From JACPRL01 sp035573715 (GTDB taxonomy: Bacteria; Acidobacteriota; Terriglobia; Acidiferrales; 2-02-FULL-67-57): 64,000 bases of DNA. The position numbers were made by a program, and so were the translations under genes. The notes under the pieces are model-generated. The model was not told where the DNA came from, ran no database searches, and worked only from the letters and a program-made list of their open reading frames with translations. The stretch lies in assembly GCA_035573715.1 (NCBI GenBank), contig DATLZZ010000022.1, forward strand, positions 99,068 through 163,067. Reading direction: 5' to 3'. Below, in pieces: positions 1 through 7,791 of the stretch (position 1 is its first letter; each line of letters begins with the position of its first letter).

Positions 1-337
1 CGAGAAGCTCGATCCCGCCGGCAAAGACACCTATCAGGTGAAGATGAAGCTGGGGATTGCGGCGCTGAGCGGCAGCTACGCCGGTACGGTCAAACTCAGC
101 GAGCAGCGCCCGCCCGAGCACCTTCGCGTGACGGTCTCCAGCCGCGGCCCCGGCGGCGTGGCCGAAGGCGACGGCACACTCACGCTCGGAGAGAAAAGCG
201 GCAAGACGGAAGTCCGCTACGCCGGCGAGGTCAAGGTCGGCGGGATGATTGCCTCGGTCGGCCAGCGCTTGCTGGAGAGTGCTGCCCGAATGGTCATCGG
301 GCAGTTTTTCAAGAACCTCGAAAAAGAACTCGCCTGA
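1..337 (+). CDS. CoxG-like SRPBCC-fold protein, 3' part
   Basis: The reading frame is open from base 2 to the TGA ending at 337, so the gene is cut by the window edge and only about 111 C-terminal residues are present. The end has the pattern of the carbon monoxide dehydrogenase subunit G (CoxG) family: an alternating hydrophobic beta-rich part (KLGIAALSGSYAGTVKL), a GDGTLTL strand and a final helix with IASVGQRLLESAARMVIGQFF. In Cox operons CoxG helps assemble or anchor the molybdenum CO dehydrogenase, but the same fold is common elsewhere. No cox gene lies downstream in the window, so the function stays open. The next gene converges on it with a 13-bp gap. Confidence 0.65.
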   Translation, partial: EKLDPAGKDTYQVKMKLGIAALSGSYAGTVKLSEQRPPEHLRVTVSSRGPGGVAEGDGTLTLGEKSGKTEVRYAGEVKVGGMIASVGQRLLESAARMVIGQFFKNLEKELA

Positions 338-350
338 CCCTACCGACCTG

Positions 351-2057
351 CTAGGTTTTTTCGCTCTCCAGGCTCGAGGCCTGCACTTCGGCAAAGGCTT
401 CGCGGCGAGGAATGTTGTAGAGCTCCAGCAGGCGAATGATGATTTCCTGCGCCGCTTCCATTTCCTCCGCGATCACGACCGAAGCGCCTGCCTTCTCGAG
501 CTCGGGCGCGTCCTCCAGCCGCTTGGTGCGCACAATAATGAAGATTCGGGGATTCAGCGCCCGGGCGTTGGCCACGGCGCGGCCGAGCACGAAGGGGTCG
601 GAGATGGCAAAGACGACCGCGCGCGCGTGCGCCACTCCGGCCTTGACCAGAATTTCCCGTGTGCTGCCGTCGCCGAAGAAGATGTGTTCGTTCACGGCTT
701 GCCCGGCTTGAACCGTCTCCGGGTTGGTCTCCAGTACAAGGTAGGGAACGCGGAGTCGCCGCAGCACTCCGGCGGTAAGCCGGCCGTTGAGTCCGTAGCC
801 GCACACCACCACGTGGTCGTGCAAAGGCTGGCTTTCGCTTTCGAGTTCCGCCTCGCCCGGCTCCGGAAAGAAGCGGTGCAATGCGCGCATCTCCGGCATT
901 CGCGCTGCCAGGTGCGGTGATATCTGGATGACGATAGGGGTGAGGATCATCGTCACCACCGCGGCGGCCAGAAACGCCTGATACCCCGACTCCGAAATCA
1001 GGTTCAACCCGGCGCCTTGGCGCAGCAGCACGAAGCTGAACTCGCCCACCTGCGCCAGCCCCAGCCCCACCAGCCACGCCACCCGCACGGGGAAGCCGAG
1101 CAGCAGCACCGACGCGGCTCCCGTAACGGCTTTGGAGGCAAAAATCGTTCCTGCCAGGCTCGCCACCAGTACCCAGTGCTCTCTCGCGAAATCGAGGTTG
1201 AGGAGCATGCCCACCGAAATGAAGAACAAGCTGTTGAAGCTGTCGCGAAAGGGAAGAATCTCCGCCAATATCTGGTGGGCGAACTCCGACTCGGAGAGTG
1301 CCAGCCCCGCCAGGAACGCACCCAGCGCCAGCGACAGCCCAATCAGCGACGATACCCACGCCGTCCCCAGACAGAAGAAGATGGTGGCAATCAGGAAGAT
1401 TTCTTTGTTCCGCAGTCGCACAATGTGGTTCCACAGTGGCGGGAAGAAGTAATGCGCGGCCAGCAGAATCAACCCCACAACGGCCAGCGACTTGCCGAGC
1501 GCCGTCAGAACTGCCAGCGCCACGGCCGTCGTCTGAGCGGTAAAGGCCGGCAGCAGCGCCATCATCGGCACCACGCACAAATCCTGAAACAGCAACACAC
1601 CGAGAATGGCGCGGCCGTGCGGGCTGTCGAGCTCCTGCCGCTCGAACAGCAACTTCAACACAATCGCCGTGCTGCTGGCCGCCACCAGGAAACCCCAGAA
1701 CAGCCCCTGGCGCCACGGCAGACCCATCAGCGCCGCCACGCCCAGGCTCATCAGGATGGTCAGGACGACCTGGCGGCTGCCGGCGCCCAGCACCACCTGC
1801 CGCATCCGCCACAGCTTCTTCAAGGAGAACTCGATGCCGATGGTGAACAGCAGCAGAACCACACCAACTTCCGCCATCAGCTCGATGGCCGAGCGGTTCG
1901 AGATCAATCCCATGCCCGACGGTCCCACCACGATTCCGGTGACGAGGTAGGCGACGATAGTAGACTGGCGGGCACGCGCCAGTAGCACGGCAATCACCGT
2001 GGCGATGCCGAAGAGGATGAGCAGGTCAACCAGAATATTGGCGGGGCCGTGAGGCAT
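351..2057 (-). CDS. CPA2-family cation:proton antiporter with C-terminal RCK/TrkA-N domain (KefB-like)
   Basis: A 568-residue inner-membrane protein. Residues about 1-385 form a string of hydrophobic segments typical of the Na+/H+ exchanger fold (ILVDLLILFGIATVIAVLLA at the start, then LVTGIVVGPSGMGLI). Residues about 410-540 are a TrkA-N/RCK nucleotide-binding domain: HVVVCGYGLNGR is the Gly-rich Rossmann loop and VFGDGS-like FFGDGSTREIL follows. Such proteins exchange K+ or Na+ for H+ under control of a bound nucleotide. The start is an ATG at 2057. No ancillary KefF/KefG-type oxidoreductase is adjacent. K+ versus Na+ specificity cannot be read from sequence alone. Confidence 0.88.
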   Translation of the reverse strand: MPHGPANILVDLLILFGIATVIAVLLARARQSTIVAYLVTGIVVGPSGMGLISNRSAIELMAEVGVVLLLFTIGIEFSLKKLWRMRQVVLGAGSRQVVLTILMSLGVAALMGLPWRQGLFWGFLVAASSTAIVLKLLFERQELDSPHGRAILGVLLFQDLCVVPMMALLPAFTAQTTAVALAVLTALGKSLAVVGLILLAAHYFFPPLWNHIVRLRNKEIFLIATIFFCLGTAWVSSLIGLSLALGAFLAGLALSESEFAHQILAEILPFRDSFNSLFFISVGMLLNLDFAREHWVLVASLAGTIFASKAVTGAASVLLLGFPVRVAWLVGLGLAQVGEFSFVLLRQGAGLNLISESGYQAFLAAAVVTMILTPIVIQISPHLAARMPEMRALHRFFPEPGEAELESESQPLHDHVVVCGYGLNGRLTAGVLRRLRVPYLVLETNPETVQAGQAVNEHIFFGDGSTREILVKAGVAHARAVVFAISDPFVLGRAVANARALNPRIFIIVRTKRLEDAPELEKAGASVVIAEEMEAAQEIIIRLLELYNIPRREAFAEVQASSLESEKT

Positions 2058-2066
2058 CGAAGGAGC

Positions 2067-2252
2067 TCAGCGACTTCCGGAAAAGTGTTGCAACTCCTGC
2101 TTGCTGAAGCGATGACCGCAATGCTTGCAGTGGTAGCGGCTGTCTTTGTCGAGCCGGCCGACGACCTGCTCCTTGCCGCACGCACGACAGCGCCGCCGCC
2201 GGCCCACCACCGCGTGAAAAACCGTCAGGTAGAGCAGACTCATGGCCGCCAT
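2067..2252 (-). CDS. Small zinc-ribbon protein
   Basis: A 61-residue protein with two CxxC knuckles (CRAC at residues 22-25 and CKHC at 42-45) separated by a short basic linker, a typical zinc-ribbon spacing. A short hydrophobic N-terminus (MSLLYLTVFHAVV) could be a membrane anchor. It sits 9 bp upstream of the antiporter on the same strand and may be cotranscribed with it. Starts at 2261, 2252 or 2243 are all possible because none has a clear ribosome-binding site. A frame extending further upstream would overlap the divergent glyoxalase gene. Function unknown. Confidence 0.55.
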   Translation of the reverse strand: MAAMSLLYLTVFHAVVGRRRRCRACGKEQVVGRLDKDSRYHCKHCGHRFSKQELQHFSGSR

Positions 2253-2320
2253 TCTACTCATCGCGACGCAATTGCGAAACGAAAACGTTTGTGTCAGATT
2301 CCTCAGTCGAAGGAGGGGAC

Positions 2321-2734
2321 ATGCCCCACCCAACAGCCGCCAGTTTCAATCACGCCATGGTTTACGTCCGCCGGATCGAGCCCGCTCTGAGCTTCTATCG
2401 CGACCTGCTCGGGTTCCGCCTTATCGAGACGTTTGAATGGGAGGGGCGACCCGTCTATGCACGGCTGCGCGCCCCGCGCGGCGAAGGCACGATTGCGCTC
2501 CACTTGCCCGAACGCGGCGATAGACCCAGCACCCGCAGCGGCATCCGGCTCTACTTCGAGATCAAAGGTCTCGAGCGCGTCTGCGCGCGCCTGAAGAAAG
2601 CCGGCGTGAAGTTCTCACAGATGCCGAAAAAGATGCCGTGGGGCTGGACGCACGCCTACCTGCGCGACCCCGAAGGCTATGAGTTGAGTCTTTACTGGGC
2701 GGGCGCCCGCCGCTTCCGCAAGACGCGGATGTAA
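2321..2734 (+). CDS. VOC (glyoxalase/dioxygenase-fold) family protein
   Basis: 137 residues with a single vicinal-oxygen-chelate module: FNHAMVYVRRIEPALSFYRD at the start, a central beta strand pair, and DPEGYELSLYW at the end. The His in FNHAM and the Glu in GYELSL are placed like the metal ligands of glyoxalase I. The ATG at 2321 is chosen over an upstream in-frame ATG at 2291 because AAGGAGG lies just before it. The family covers lactoylglutathione lyases, dioxygenases and resistance proteins, and the substrate is unknown. The stop overlaps the next start by one base. Confidence 0.8.
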   Translation: MPHPTAASFNHAMVYVRRIEPALSFYRDLLGFRLIETFEWEGRPVYARLRAPRGEGTIALHLPERGDRPSTRSGIRLYFEIKGLERVCARLKKAGVKFSQMPKKMPWGWTHAYLRDPEGYELSLYWAGARRFRKTRM

Positions 2735-2988
2735 TGCTCTACCCTTTGCGGTACTACTGGCGGCTGGCTAAAGGCCATCGCTTGCGGCCGTGGCGCAGCC
2801 CGCTGGTGCGCTGGCGCCTCGAAACTTTCTTCGGCATCCACGCCGACGACCTCGGTCGGCAGCAGTTCTTTAGCTTGCTCTGGGAGAACCGTCGGCGGGT
2901 CCTGGCCTTCTTGCGATGGACCGAGGAGATGGAATCCAACCAAAAAGCGGAAAAGTCAAAAGGTCTCTCCAACTTCTCGACCCCTTGA
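2734..2988 (+). CDS. Hypothetical small basic protein
   Basis: An 84-residue protein whose ATG overlaps the TAA of the VOC gene (TAATG), which implies translational coupling. It is rich in Arg, Trp and aromatic residues (YYWRLAKGHRLRPWRSPLVRW) followed by a region of probable helix ending near LRWTEEM. No signal peptide or known domain is recognised. The last 17 or so residues are low in complexity (NQKAEKSKGLSNF). Coupling to the VOC gene is the only clue to function. Confidence 0.6.
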   Translation: MLYPLRYYWRLAKGHRLRPWRSPLVRWRLETFFGIHADDLGRQQFFSLLWENRRRVLAFLRWTEEMESNQKAEKSKGLSNFSTP

Positions 2989-3005
2989 CTTCTCGAGCCT
3001 TCGAA

Positions 3006-3749
3006 TTATTCTTCGTTGCCGAGCGCGAAATCGAGGCCACGGTCGTGATTCAGTCGCCGGGTCATCTCCCAGTCGAGCTCGCGCACGGCAAACGAGCCCT
3101 GGCGACCACTGGAGGTGACGTAGAAGATCTTGCCGTCCTCCAGCCAGTATTCCTTTACAGCAAGGATCTTCTCGTTCTTGAGCACCAGCAGCGTCAGCGC
3201 CGGCAGCGGCGGATGCACGGGCGTGTAGCTGTTGGCGGCAATCCGCAGGCGCGGCCAGTCGTCCGGCAGCCCCGGCGCCACCACTACGTCATCGCTGTAG
3301 TCGTCGCGCGGATCGCGGTAGTCGCGAAGGTCCTCGACAATCACCGGCACCGGTTGCTGAACGTAGACGACACTCGTGCTGGTCGAGCCGATGGGGAAGG
3401 GGAAGAAGCCGCCCACCCCGAAGTTCGGGCCGAAGAAGGACCCGCCGACAAAACCCCTGTGGCCGATACGGCCGGGGAAGAAGCCGGGGTGTCGATGGCG
3501 TCCGCGGACCAAGCGGTCGTGCTCGAAGTCGAACCCGAAGCCCGGGGTCGGGAACCGTTCGCGCACTACCGGCCGCAAGCCGAACCCGGGAATGAAGTTC
3601 CAGTCCGGACTGCCGGTATTGGTGTGCGGGGCGCGGTGCCAGGTCGGCCGGACGCTGAAGCCGGATGAAGAACGCCGGTGCTGAGCTTCGGCGGGGATTG
3701 CGAGGAAAACAGCAGCCACGCTAACGAGCAAAACCAGACGCTTTCTCAT
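3006..3749 (-). CDS. Secreted hypothetical protein with Gly/Phe/Arg-rich middle
   Basis: 247 residues. The first 22 form a signal peptide ending AEAQ (Sec, cleavage after AEA). Residues about 25-120 are rich in Gly, Phe, His and Arg (GFVGGSFFGPNFGVGGFF). The last 75 residues form a compact module with LLVLKNEKILAVKEYWLEDGKIFYVTSSGRQ, a pattern I associate with secreted acidobacterial proteins of unknown function. It is probably periplasmic or surface exposed. It converges with the hypothetical gene at 2734-2988 with an 17-bp gap. Confidence 0.7.
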   Translation of the reverse strand: MRKRLVLLVSVAAVFLAIPAEAQHRRSSSGFSVRPTWHRAPHTNTGSPDWNFIPGFGLRPVVRERFPTPGFGFDFEHDRLVRGRHRHPGFFPGRIGHRGFVGGSFFGPNFGVGGFFPFPIGSTSTSVVYVQQPVPVIVEDLRDYRDPRDDYSDDVVVAPGLPDDWPRLRIAANSYTPVHPPLPALTLLVLKNEKILAVKEYWLEDGKIFYVTSSGRQGSFAVRELDWEMTRRLNHDRGLDFALGNEE

Positions 3750-3797
3750 CGGGGCTCCTCCCTCAACTCCTTGGACGATTCTACGCCGCTAAAGGTT

Positions 3798-6269
3798 TCA
3801 TGGCAATGCACTGGGTGCCTCCGGCCGGTGGTACCACTTCCGTACCGCCTCCAGGGCGGGCTTGTCGAGCGGGACAAAGGTAGGCGCCGCGGGGCTTCCC
3901 AGGCCGTGGCTGGGCCACTTCCACCAGTAGAGCCCGGCGAGCCACGGCTGGTCGTAGAAGGCTTCGAAAACGACTCGATAGCAGCGTTGCTGCAGGGTGT
4001 TGTCCACCCGGCCGGATTCGACCCAGGGCTGAGCCGCGGCCGTGGCGGTTGCCGGGTAGCCGACCTCGGTGAGGATGACCGGCTTGCGGTAGCGTGCCGC
4101 CAGTTCGCCCAGCCTGGCGGTAATTGCCCGGACGCGCGGCGAGTCGGGACTCGGCGCTTCGCCCGCATCGGCGAGCGGGAAGTAGAAGTTGACTCCGATG
4201 TAGTCCAGTGCGTCCCAGAACCCCACCGCCTCGACCTCGCGATCCCAGTGCGCCGCGTAGGTGAGCGGGCCGTGGTAAATGCGGCGCAAGTCGCGAATCA
4301 ATCCCCGCCAGACGGCTTCGTGAGGCGTCACACCGCCCAGTTCTGTGCCGACGACCAGCAGATCGACTCCATGCAACTCCGACATGCGCGCGTAGTGAAG
4401 CAGCCAGCGACGGTAGAGCGCGAACCAGCGTTCGAAATCGTTCCTGTTCTCGAAGGCGATGTTGCCGGTGAAGCCGCGGCTCCATAGTTGCGGCTTGAGC
4501 ATCACGTGCAAGCCGGCGTGCCGGGCTTGTTCGATGGCGCGAACGACGCGCGCGTCGCTTTCGTCGGTGGCAAAGTTGAAGTGCACCTCCTCGGGCGCGC
4601 GCGTGAAGGCGTAGGGAACAATCGCGACACTGTTTGCGCCGAGGGCGCGGATCTTCAGGAGTTCATCGCCGGCGCGGTCCGAGCCGTAGCCCCAGCCGCC
4701 GCCCACTTCATGTGAGAACGATATCCCGCGGTGGAAGAACGGAGTCGACCGCGGCTCGGCTGTGGGCGACGGCGTCGCAGCCAGCCCGAGCAGAAAGTTC
4801 CGCCAGTCTTGCTCCAGCTCGTCCCATTCCATGCCCACGGCACGCGCGAATTCGTCCACCTTGCCGGCTTCCAGCGGTGTGCGGTAGAGAACGGGAAGAA
4901 CCGACTTGCCGCGGCGCTCCACGATTCTGGCCACCCAGGCGCCGCTGAGCGCATCGCGCACCAATGGCGAGAGGTATTCGGTATCGAGTGCGAAAACGTC
5001 GCGCAGCGTGTAGGCGGTTTCTTCCCGAGCGATTTGTCCGGCGTAGTCGCGCAGCGGCTGCCCGAAAAAGTCTCCCACCCCGTAGCGCGCCAGAGCCAGC
5101 GCGACTGCGGGCGAGCCCGGCTCACTCCACGCCCGACGCATCAGCAGCAGCGCGTCGCCGCGGGCGTCGGAGATGTCGCCGGCTGGAGTCAGCAGGTGAT
5201 TGATTTCCATCCGGCGAGCATTCAGAGTAACGGGCTCGTCGGTGCCGGTGAGCGCGACCTTGGCCTGTGTCGAGGAAAACAGGCAGGCGCGCAGGGGAGA
5301 TTCATCCAGCGGGGTGCCCAGGAGTGCGCCTATGCGCACCGCGCGCTCGTCGTAGGCGGCAACCGCAGTTTCTGCGTGGGTCGCTGCGCCGGCGTCGAGA
5401 AGGAGTTGCCAGTGCCGTGTGGACCGCGGATTCAAGTCGCGCCGCGCCAAGAAGCTGAGAATATCGCCGCGGGCAGCAAGCGCGCCGAGCGCTACTGTAG
5501 CAGCCACGGCCATGGCCACGGCGCTGCGGGTGTGGAGCTCAAGCGCCGGCGCGCGCCTCGGCCGCCACAGCGCCGCCGGCAAGCCGGCGACAACAATGGG
5601 CGCCGCAATCCAGGCGAGAAAAAACATGGCCGGCCCGGAGCGCCCCAGCAAACGCCAGTTGTAGAGCAGCGTAATCAAGAGCGCTCCCACCAGGAGCGCG
5701 GGCAGCAGCAACCAGCCGAGCCATGCCCCCGCCCGCGTGGGCGCGCGGTCGAGCAACCCGCGCAGGCACACCCAGGCCGCGAACAAGCTCACGCCGATTA
5801 GCGCTCCGCCCAGGAACAGCACTTGTCCTTCCGAGTGGGCAAACGTCGGCCAGAGAACTTCCAGGGCGCGTTGCAGCCGGAAGCGTCCACCGCTGAAGGC
5901 CCCGCTGTAGAAGGTCAGGAAAAACGTTGCCCACAGAACCGCCTGGGTCGCCGTCACGCGCAGCCAACCGGAAGCGCGTTGCCCGGCCAGTGTCACCGCG
6001 ACCATCAGCAGCAGGGCCGCGGGCAGGTAGCTGCCGAGCTGCAGCGCGTAGAGCCAGGCCGGCGCGTCGGGTGGCCATCGCGTCAACGCCGCGGGGAGAA
6101 AGCACGGGATTCGTGGCTGGGGCTGGAATCCAACCACTTCGATGCCGCTGAGCGCGGCCAGCAGAAGGATCGGCGCGTGCAGGATGAGCGCCTCAGCCAG
6201 CAGGTAGGCAAGGAAACTGCTGGCGGTGGCGACGGCGATGCTGGCCAGCGCTCGGAGCGCGCGCCCCAT
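3798..6269 (-). CDS. Multi-spanning membrane protein with C-terminal GH113-like glycosidase domain
   Basis: About 823 residues. Residues 1-275 contain seven or eight hydrophobic segments. A soluble middle part (about 280-500) is alpha-helical and resembles the non-catalytic remains of a peptidase-MA-like region; no HExxH is present. Residues about 505-815 match the (beta/alpha)8 glycoside hydrolase family 113-like fold. It begins FFHRGISFSHEVGGGWGYGS, with likely acid/base Glu in LLVVGTELGG and nucleophile Glu in VILTEVGYPA. Family members include beta-mannanases. The ATG at 6269 is preferred to a GTG at 6296. The membrane plus glycosidase fusion suggests polysaccharide processing at the periplasmic face. 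Confidence 0.72.
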   Translation of the reverse strand: MGRALRALASIAVATASSFLAYLLAEALILHAPILLLAALSGIEVVGFQPQPRIPCFLPAALTRWPPDAPAWLYALQLGSYLPAALLLMVAVTLAGQRASGWLRVTATQAVLWATFFLTFYSGAFSGGRFRLQRALEVLWPTFAHSEGQVLFLGGALIGVSLFAAWVCLRGLLDRAPTRAGAWLGWLLLPALLVGALLITLLYNWRLLGRSGPAMFFLAWIAAPIVVAGLPAALWRPRRAPALELHTRSAVAMAVAATVALGALAARGDILSFLARRDLNPRSTRHWQLLLDAGAATHAETAVAAYDERAVRIGALLGTPLDESPLRACLFSSTQAKVALTGTDEPVTLNARRMEINHLLTPAGDISDARGDALLLMRRAWSEPGSPAVALALARYGVGDFFGQPLRDYAGQIAREETAYTLRDVFALDTEYLSPLVRDALSGAWVARIVERRGKSVLPVLYRTPLEAGKVDEFARAVGMEWDELEQDWRNFLLGLAATPSPTAEPRSTPFFHRGISFSHEVGGGWGYGSDRAGDELLKIRALGANSVAIVPYAFTRAPEEVHFNFATDESDARVVRAIEQARHAGLHVMLKPQLWSRGFTGNIAFENRNDFERWFALYRRWLLHYARMSELHGVDLLVVGTELGGVTPHEAVWRGLIRDLRRIYHGPLTYAAHWDREVEAVGFWDALDYIGVNFYFPLADAGEAPSPDSPRVRAITARLGELAARYRKPVILTEVGYPATATAAAQPWVESGRVDNTLQQRCYRVVFEAFYDQPWLAGLYWWKWPSHGLGSPAAPTFVPLDKPALEAVRKWYHRPEAPSALP

Positions 6270-6315
6270 GGGTTCCACGGTTAGACTCTTAGCCACACTG
6301 GAGCGTTTCCAGCTT

Positions 6316-6669
6316 TCACCGCACGGTGGCGTCGGGTCTCTCCTCGCCCATTGCCCACAGCCTCAGTTGGCGCATTCGCTCAATCGCTTCTGCGCCGCGG
6401 AGGCCGTGCGGAGCCAGGAAGTTCTCGAAAGGAACCGACGGAAAGCCTTTGCGCATCAGCCGCTGCGGAAGCTGCTTGCGAATGATGTCGGGCAAGTCGG
6501 TGTTGATTTCCTGCAGCACTTCGAAAATGAGTTGGTGCACGGAGTCGCGAAACGGATACGTTCCCAGCAGCAGCATCCCCTTGTCCCACACCGTTCCTTC
6601 CGGCGTGCCGGTGCACATGGCGCGCAGCACGGCCAGCTCGGTAGCGAGAATTTCTTCGCGGGCTGGCAT
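6316..6669 (-). CDS. Conserved hypothetical protein
   Basis: About 117 residues from an ATG at 6669. A longer frame from a GTG at 6732 would run into the promoter of the divergent DUF1264 gene, so the shorter form is preferred. The sequence is soluble and mostly helical (REEILATELAVLRAMC, VHQLIFEVLQEINTDLPDII) with no signal peptide, membrane segment or recognised motif. It lies 46 bp upstream of the GH113-like gene on the same strand and could share its transcript. Function unknown. Confidence 0.55.
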   Translation of the reverse strand: MPAREEILATELAVLRAMCTGTPEGTVWDKGMLLLGTYPFRDSVHQLIFEVLQEINTDLPDIIRKQLPQRLMRKGFPSVPFENFLAPHGLRGAEAIERMRQLRLWAMGEERPDATVR

Positions 6670-6725
6670 CGCTTGCGGCACGCTAGCATCGGTGTGGCAG
6701 CGGGTCAAGGCGTGACGGTTTTCGG

Positions 6726-6755
6726 TTGACACCGGCGCCAGCTTCGCGCTATACG
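6726..6755 (+). promoter_or_regulatory. Predicted sigma70-type promoter of the DUF1264 gene
   Basis: A perfect -35 TTGACA at 6726-6731, 18 bp, then TATACG at 6750-6755. The gene's GGAGG ribosome-binding site and ATG follow about 40 bp later. Seen by eye only. Confidence 0.5.
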
Positions 6756-6793
6756 CTCCCCCTATCTAATCAATCCCCGGTGGAGGTTCGGAC

Positions 6794-7351
6794 ATGGAAA
6801 GACTGGTCTTGCTCGCGGGTGTATTTGTCCTCGGGTGTCTGGTTTCGATGACCACAACGCAGGCGCAGATGGCGAAGAAGGCGACGCCGGCCGACGGCCA
6901 CGACATCCACGTGGTGGCACCGCATGTGGTGGATGGAGTGGTGATGGGTCCCTACCACCACTATTGCAAGGGCGTGTCGCCGGAAATCCTGGAGTGTCTG
7001 ATCTACGAGTCCACCGAGCCCAACGCGCTGATGACTCAGGTCGAGTACATGATCAACAAATCGGTCACGCGCACCCAGCTTGACCTCAGCGTCTGGAACA
7101 AGTATTACCACGACCACGTGGTGGAGATTGCCACCGGCCGCGTGCAGGTGCTCGACCGCACGCCGGAGGAAGCGGCCAAGATTGCCGAAGCCGCCAAGCA
7201 GACCGACGGCATCATCTTCCATCTCTGGTGGCCTCACATGGCGGCCGCACCTAATGGCGAGGTGAAGCACGCCCAGGCCATCAGCCACAAGTACTTGACC
7301 GAAGCGGAATGGAAGGGACCGACCGGCTCGCCGCCACGGGCAAGCAAGTAG
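6794..7351 (+). CDS. DUF1264-family secreted protein
   Basis: 185 residues. An N-terminal hydrophobic stretch (LVLLAGVFVLGCLV) ending at TTTQAQ looks like a signal peptide. The core GVVMGPYHHYCKGVSPEIL and CLIYESTEPNALM are the hallmark blocks of DUF1264, a family named for a plant oil-body-associated protein. Members occur widely in bacteria without a known activity. The His/Cys pair in YHHYC could bind metal, but this is inference. GGAGG lies 7 bp before the ATG. The gene has its own promoter and a palindrome-containing repeat follows its end. Confidence 0.85.
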   Translation: MERLVLLAGVFVLGCLVSMTTTQAQMAKKATPADGHDIHVVAPHVVDGVVMGPYHHYCKGVSPEILECLIYESTEPNALMTQVEYMINKSVTRTQLDLSVWNKYYHDHVVEIATGRVQVLDRTPEEAAKIAEAAKQTDGIIFHLWWPHMAAAPNGEVKHAQAISHKYLTEAEWKGPTGSPPRASK

Positions 7352-7370
7352 AGGCGGAAGAAAAAGCAGA

Positions 7371-7427
7371 TCCCTCGACTTCGCTCCGCCCTTTCACAGA
7401 AAGGGCTGGACTGGCGCCCGGGATGAC
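7371..7427. repeat. Interspersed intergenic repeat, copy a
   Basis: Begins TCCCTCGACTTCGCTCC and ends CCCGGGATGACA, with an inner inverted repeat (CCCTTTC ACAG AAAGGGC). Related copies lie at 15180, 43512, 44487, 48252 and 52031. It sits at the 3' end of the DUF1264 gene. Confidence 0.6.
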
Positions 7428-7442
7428 AGCCTTCGGCTGTCA
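7424..7442. terminator. Palindromic hairpin between convergent genes
   Basis: A perfect 8-bp stem TGACAGCC/GGCTGTCA closes a TTC loop. It lies between two convergent genes and overlaps the stop of the minus-strand one. No T-run follows, so a terminator role is plausible but not shown. Confidence 0.4.
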
Positions 7443-7751
7443 GTTGGGCTTCCTAAAGGAACCGCCGGTGGGGCCGAGGGTGGCGCCGCGCCCGGGCTCG
7501 TAGCCGCTTTCGCCGCCCTCTTGCTCGGCTTCGAGCTTGGCGACGGCTTCCTGGTAGGCCTCGTCGTACTCGTGCCAGCGCTCCAGCGTGCCGTCCACTT
7601 TTTCGGCGTGGTCGAGCAGGCGCGCCGCGGCGTCCTGGGAGAAGTCTTCAAAGCTGCGCTTGAAGCGCACCGCCGCGCGGATGAACTTCACGCCGTAGTA
7701 GAGAAACGCCAGTCCCAGCGCGCCCAGCAGAATGTAGGCCCAAATCTCCAC
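7440..7751 (-). CDS. Hypothetical single-pass membrane protein
   Basis: 103 residues: one N-terminal membrane segment (WAYILLGALGLAFLYYGVKFI) followed by a charged, helical cytoplasmic or periplasmic tail (residues 30-80, possible coiled coil with DHAEKVDGTLERWHEYDEAY) and a Gly-rich end. No family recognised. Transcribed in the same direction as the gene at 3798-6669 but separated from it by the DUF1264 gene. Confidence 0.55.
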   Translation of the reverse strand: MEIWAYILLGALGLAFLYYGVKFIRAAVRFKRSFEDFSQDAAARLLDHAEKVDGTLERWHEYDEAYQEAVAKLEAEQEGGESGYEPGRGATLGPTGGSFRKPN

Positions 7752-7791
7752 CCCTGGATTCTAGCCGAGCTGCGGGACGAACACAACTAGC

